The position numbers were made by a program, and so were the translations under genes. 6,708 nucleotides of DNA from Thermoplasmata archaeon (GTDB taxonomy: Archaea > Thermoplasmatota > Thermoplasmata > Thermoplasmatales > Thermoplasmataceae), in contig JAJYDZ010000094.1 in assembly GCA_021790415.1 (NCBI GenBank), positions 1 to 6,708 of the forward strand, given 5' to 3'. The notes under the pieces are model-generated. The model searched no databases and had not been told where the DNA came from. It saw only the letters and a program-made list of their open reading frames with translations. Each line of letters opens with the position of its first letter. Positions within the stretch are counted from its first letter, which is position 1. Below are positions 6,267 to 6,708 of this stretch, piece after piece.

Positions 6267-6433
6267 TTTGACTACTATTGTTGTATGATAGTGTAAAATA
6301 CGCAGTCTCTGAACAGATGTTTTGTAGGACTATTTTGGGTATACAAAAAACGCTGAGAAACGGTGTGGGACAACGGAGATTCTCTGAAAGTGATCTACCG
6401 GTCTATCGCCCCATAGGTGAGACGGAAAAGTTT

Positions 6434-6688
6434 ATGGCTATTCTTCGTTATCTAAGTGTCGTGTACAAATACCTATTGGAGTACGATTCCCAGTCGGATG
6501 CTGCTTATATACGAATGGTCAAAGGCAAGATTTCCCGAACCATAGAGTTGGATGAATACACTTTTGTTGATCTTGACAAGGATAACAGAATCTTAGGAAT
6601 GGAAATTCTCAATTTCTCGAGCAACAAGGTCAGTATCAGCCAATTGATAACTAAGCAAATTGGGAACGTGGTATCGATGGCTAAATGA
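6434..6688 (+). CDS. Small DUF2283-family protein of unknown function
   Basis: From the ATG at 6434 the product has 84 residues. The core from about residue 15 shows the DUF2283 pattern: EYDSQSDAAYIRM (16-28), a turn with GK (31-32), an acidic strand (IELDE), FVDLDKDNRILGMEIL (44-59), then a short C-terminal helix. Typical members have about 60-80 residues and the function is unknown; they often lie near small RelE-like (DUF4258) proteins, but no such partner is visible upstream and the window ends 20 bases after the stop. The start is uncertain: AGGTGA lies at 6414-6419, rather far from the ATG, and in-frame GTG (6461) or TTG (6476) would give a protein closer to the domain boundary. The upstream in-frame extension to 6278 is unsupported. 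No link to the sugar cluster is apparent. Confidence 0.72.
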   Translation: MAILRYLSVVYKYLLEYDSQSDAAYIRMVKGKISRTIELDEYTFVDLDKDNRILGMEILNFSSNKVSISQLITKQIGNVVSMAK

Positions 6689-6708
6689 TTATTAACTATT
6701 CCGCGCAC

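Larger units (their letters stand above)
6003..6433. other. Gene-poor 430-base stretch with repeat-like and promoter-like pieces
   Basis: No convincing gene is found here. A GATACC (6009-6014) and GGTATC (6058-6063) form an inverted pair, with TTGATACG (6071-6078) following. A REP-like piece lies at 6087-6110. GCCCA/TGGGC arms flank about 22 bases around 6138-6169. A TATA-like stretch occurs at 6197-6204. On the minus strand a 66-codon frame (6215-6015) is open but has no ribosome site and no recognised family. The plus-strand frame of the DUF2283 gene stays open upstream of its likely start back to 6278 (TTG), adding 52 unrecognised residues. The region may be remnant or imported DNA. Confidence 0.4.

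Noticed and set aside
5971..6433. tRNA gene, CRISPR array or insertion sequence in the gene-poor stretch
   Set aside because: No cloverleaf pattern, no regularly spaced repeats and no transposase motif or matched terminal repeats could be seen.
6505..6708. Minus-strand open frame at the right edge
   Set aside because: It is antisense to the DUF2283 core, which has clear family similarity, and it has no features of its own.

Overview
The window looks like part of an archaeal chromosome, most probably from the Thermoplasmata or a similar thermoacidophile. The promoters have a TATA box and no bacterial -35/-10 pair. Two genes start about 25 bases after a TATA box, as expected for leaderless transcripts. 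The ribosome binding sites match the archaeal GGAGGTGATC type, and the first gene resembles the Sulfolobus/Thermoplasma type of 2-keto-3-deoxygluconate aldolase. The lineage is an inference, because no rRNA or other marker gene is present.

Positions 1-4875 form a divergent sugar-acid catabolic cluster around a 145-base promoter region. Leftward (minus strand) runs a tightly overlapping operon: an enolase-superfamily sugar-acid dehydratase (1330-2472), a metallo-beta-lactamase-fold hydrolase of the lactonase-like type (599-1333), and a KDG-type aldolase (1-606, cut by the window edge). Rightward (plus strand) runs an aldehyde dehydrogenase (2618-4060) followed by a short-chain dehydrogenase/reductase (4096-4875). 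A Gfo/Idh/MocA-type dehydrogenase (5014-5970) follows under its own promoter.

Together the genes could supply every step of a non-phosphorylative Entner-Doudoroff/Dahms-like route. A dehydrogenase (SDR or Gfo/Idh/MocA) would oxidise the sugar to a lactone, the MBL-fold protein would open it, and the dehydratase would make a 2-keto-3-deoxy acid. The aldolase would split that to pyruvate plus an aldehyde, which the aldehyde dehydrogenase would oxidise. The sugar is not determined by the sequence; hexoses, pentoses and 6-deoxyhexoses remain open. No kinase, transporter or dedicated regulator is visible.

The points most worth a second look are the lactonase-like MBL protein inside the operon with Asn in place of a metal-binding His, the SDR with Ala in place of the catalytic Ser, and a perfect 10-base inverted repeat at the SDR stop codon.

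From 5971 to the end the window is sparse. It holds an oligo-T terminator, a roughly 430-base stretch with no convincing gene but some repeat-like and promoter-like pieces, and a small DUF2283-type protein (6434-6688).
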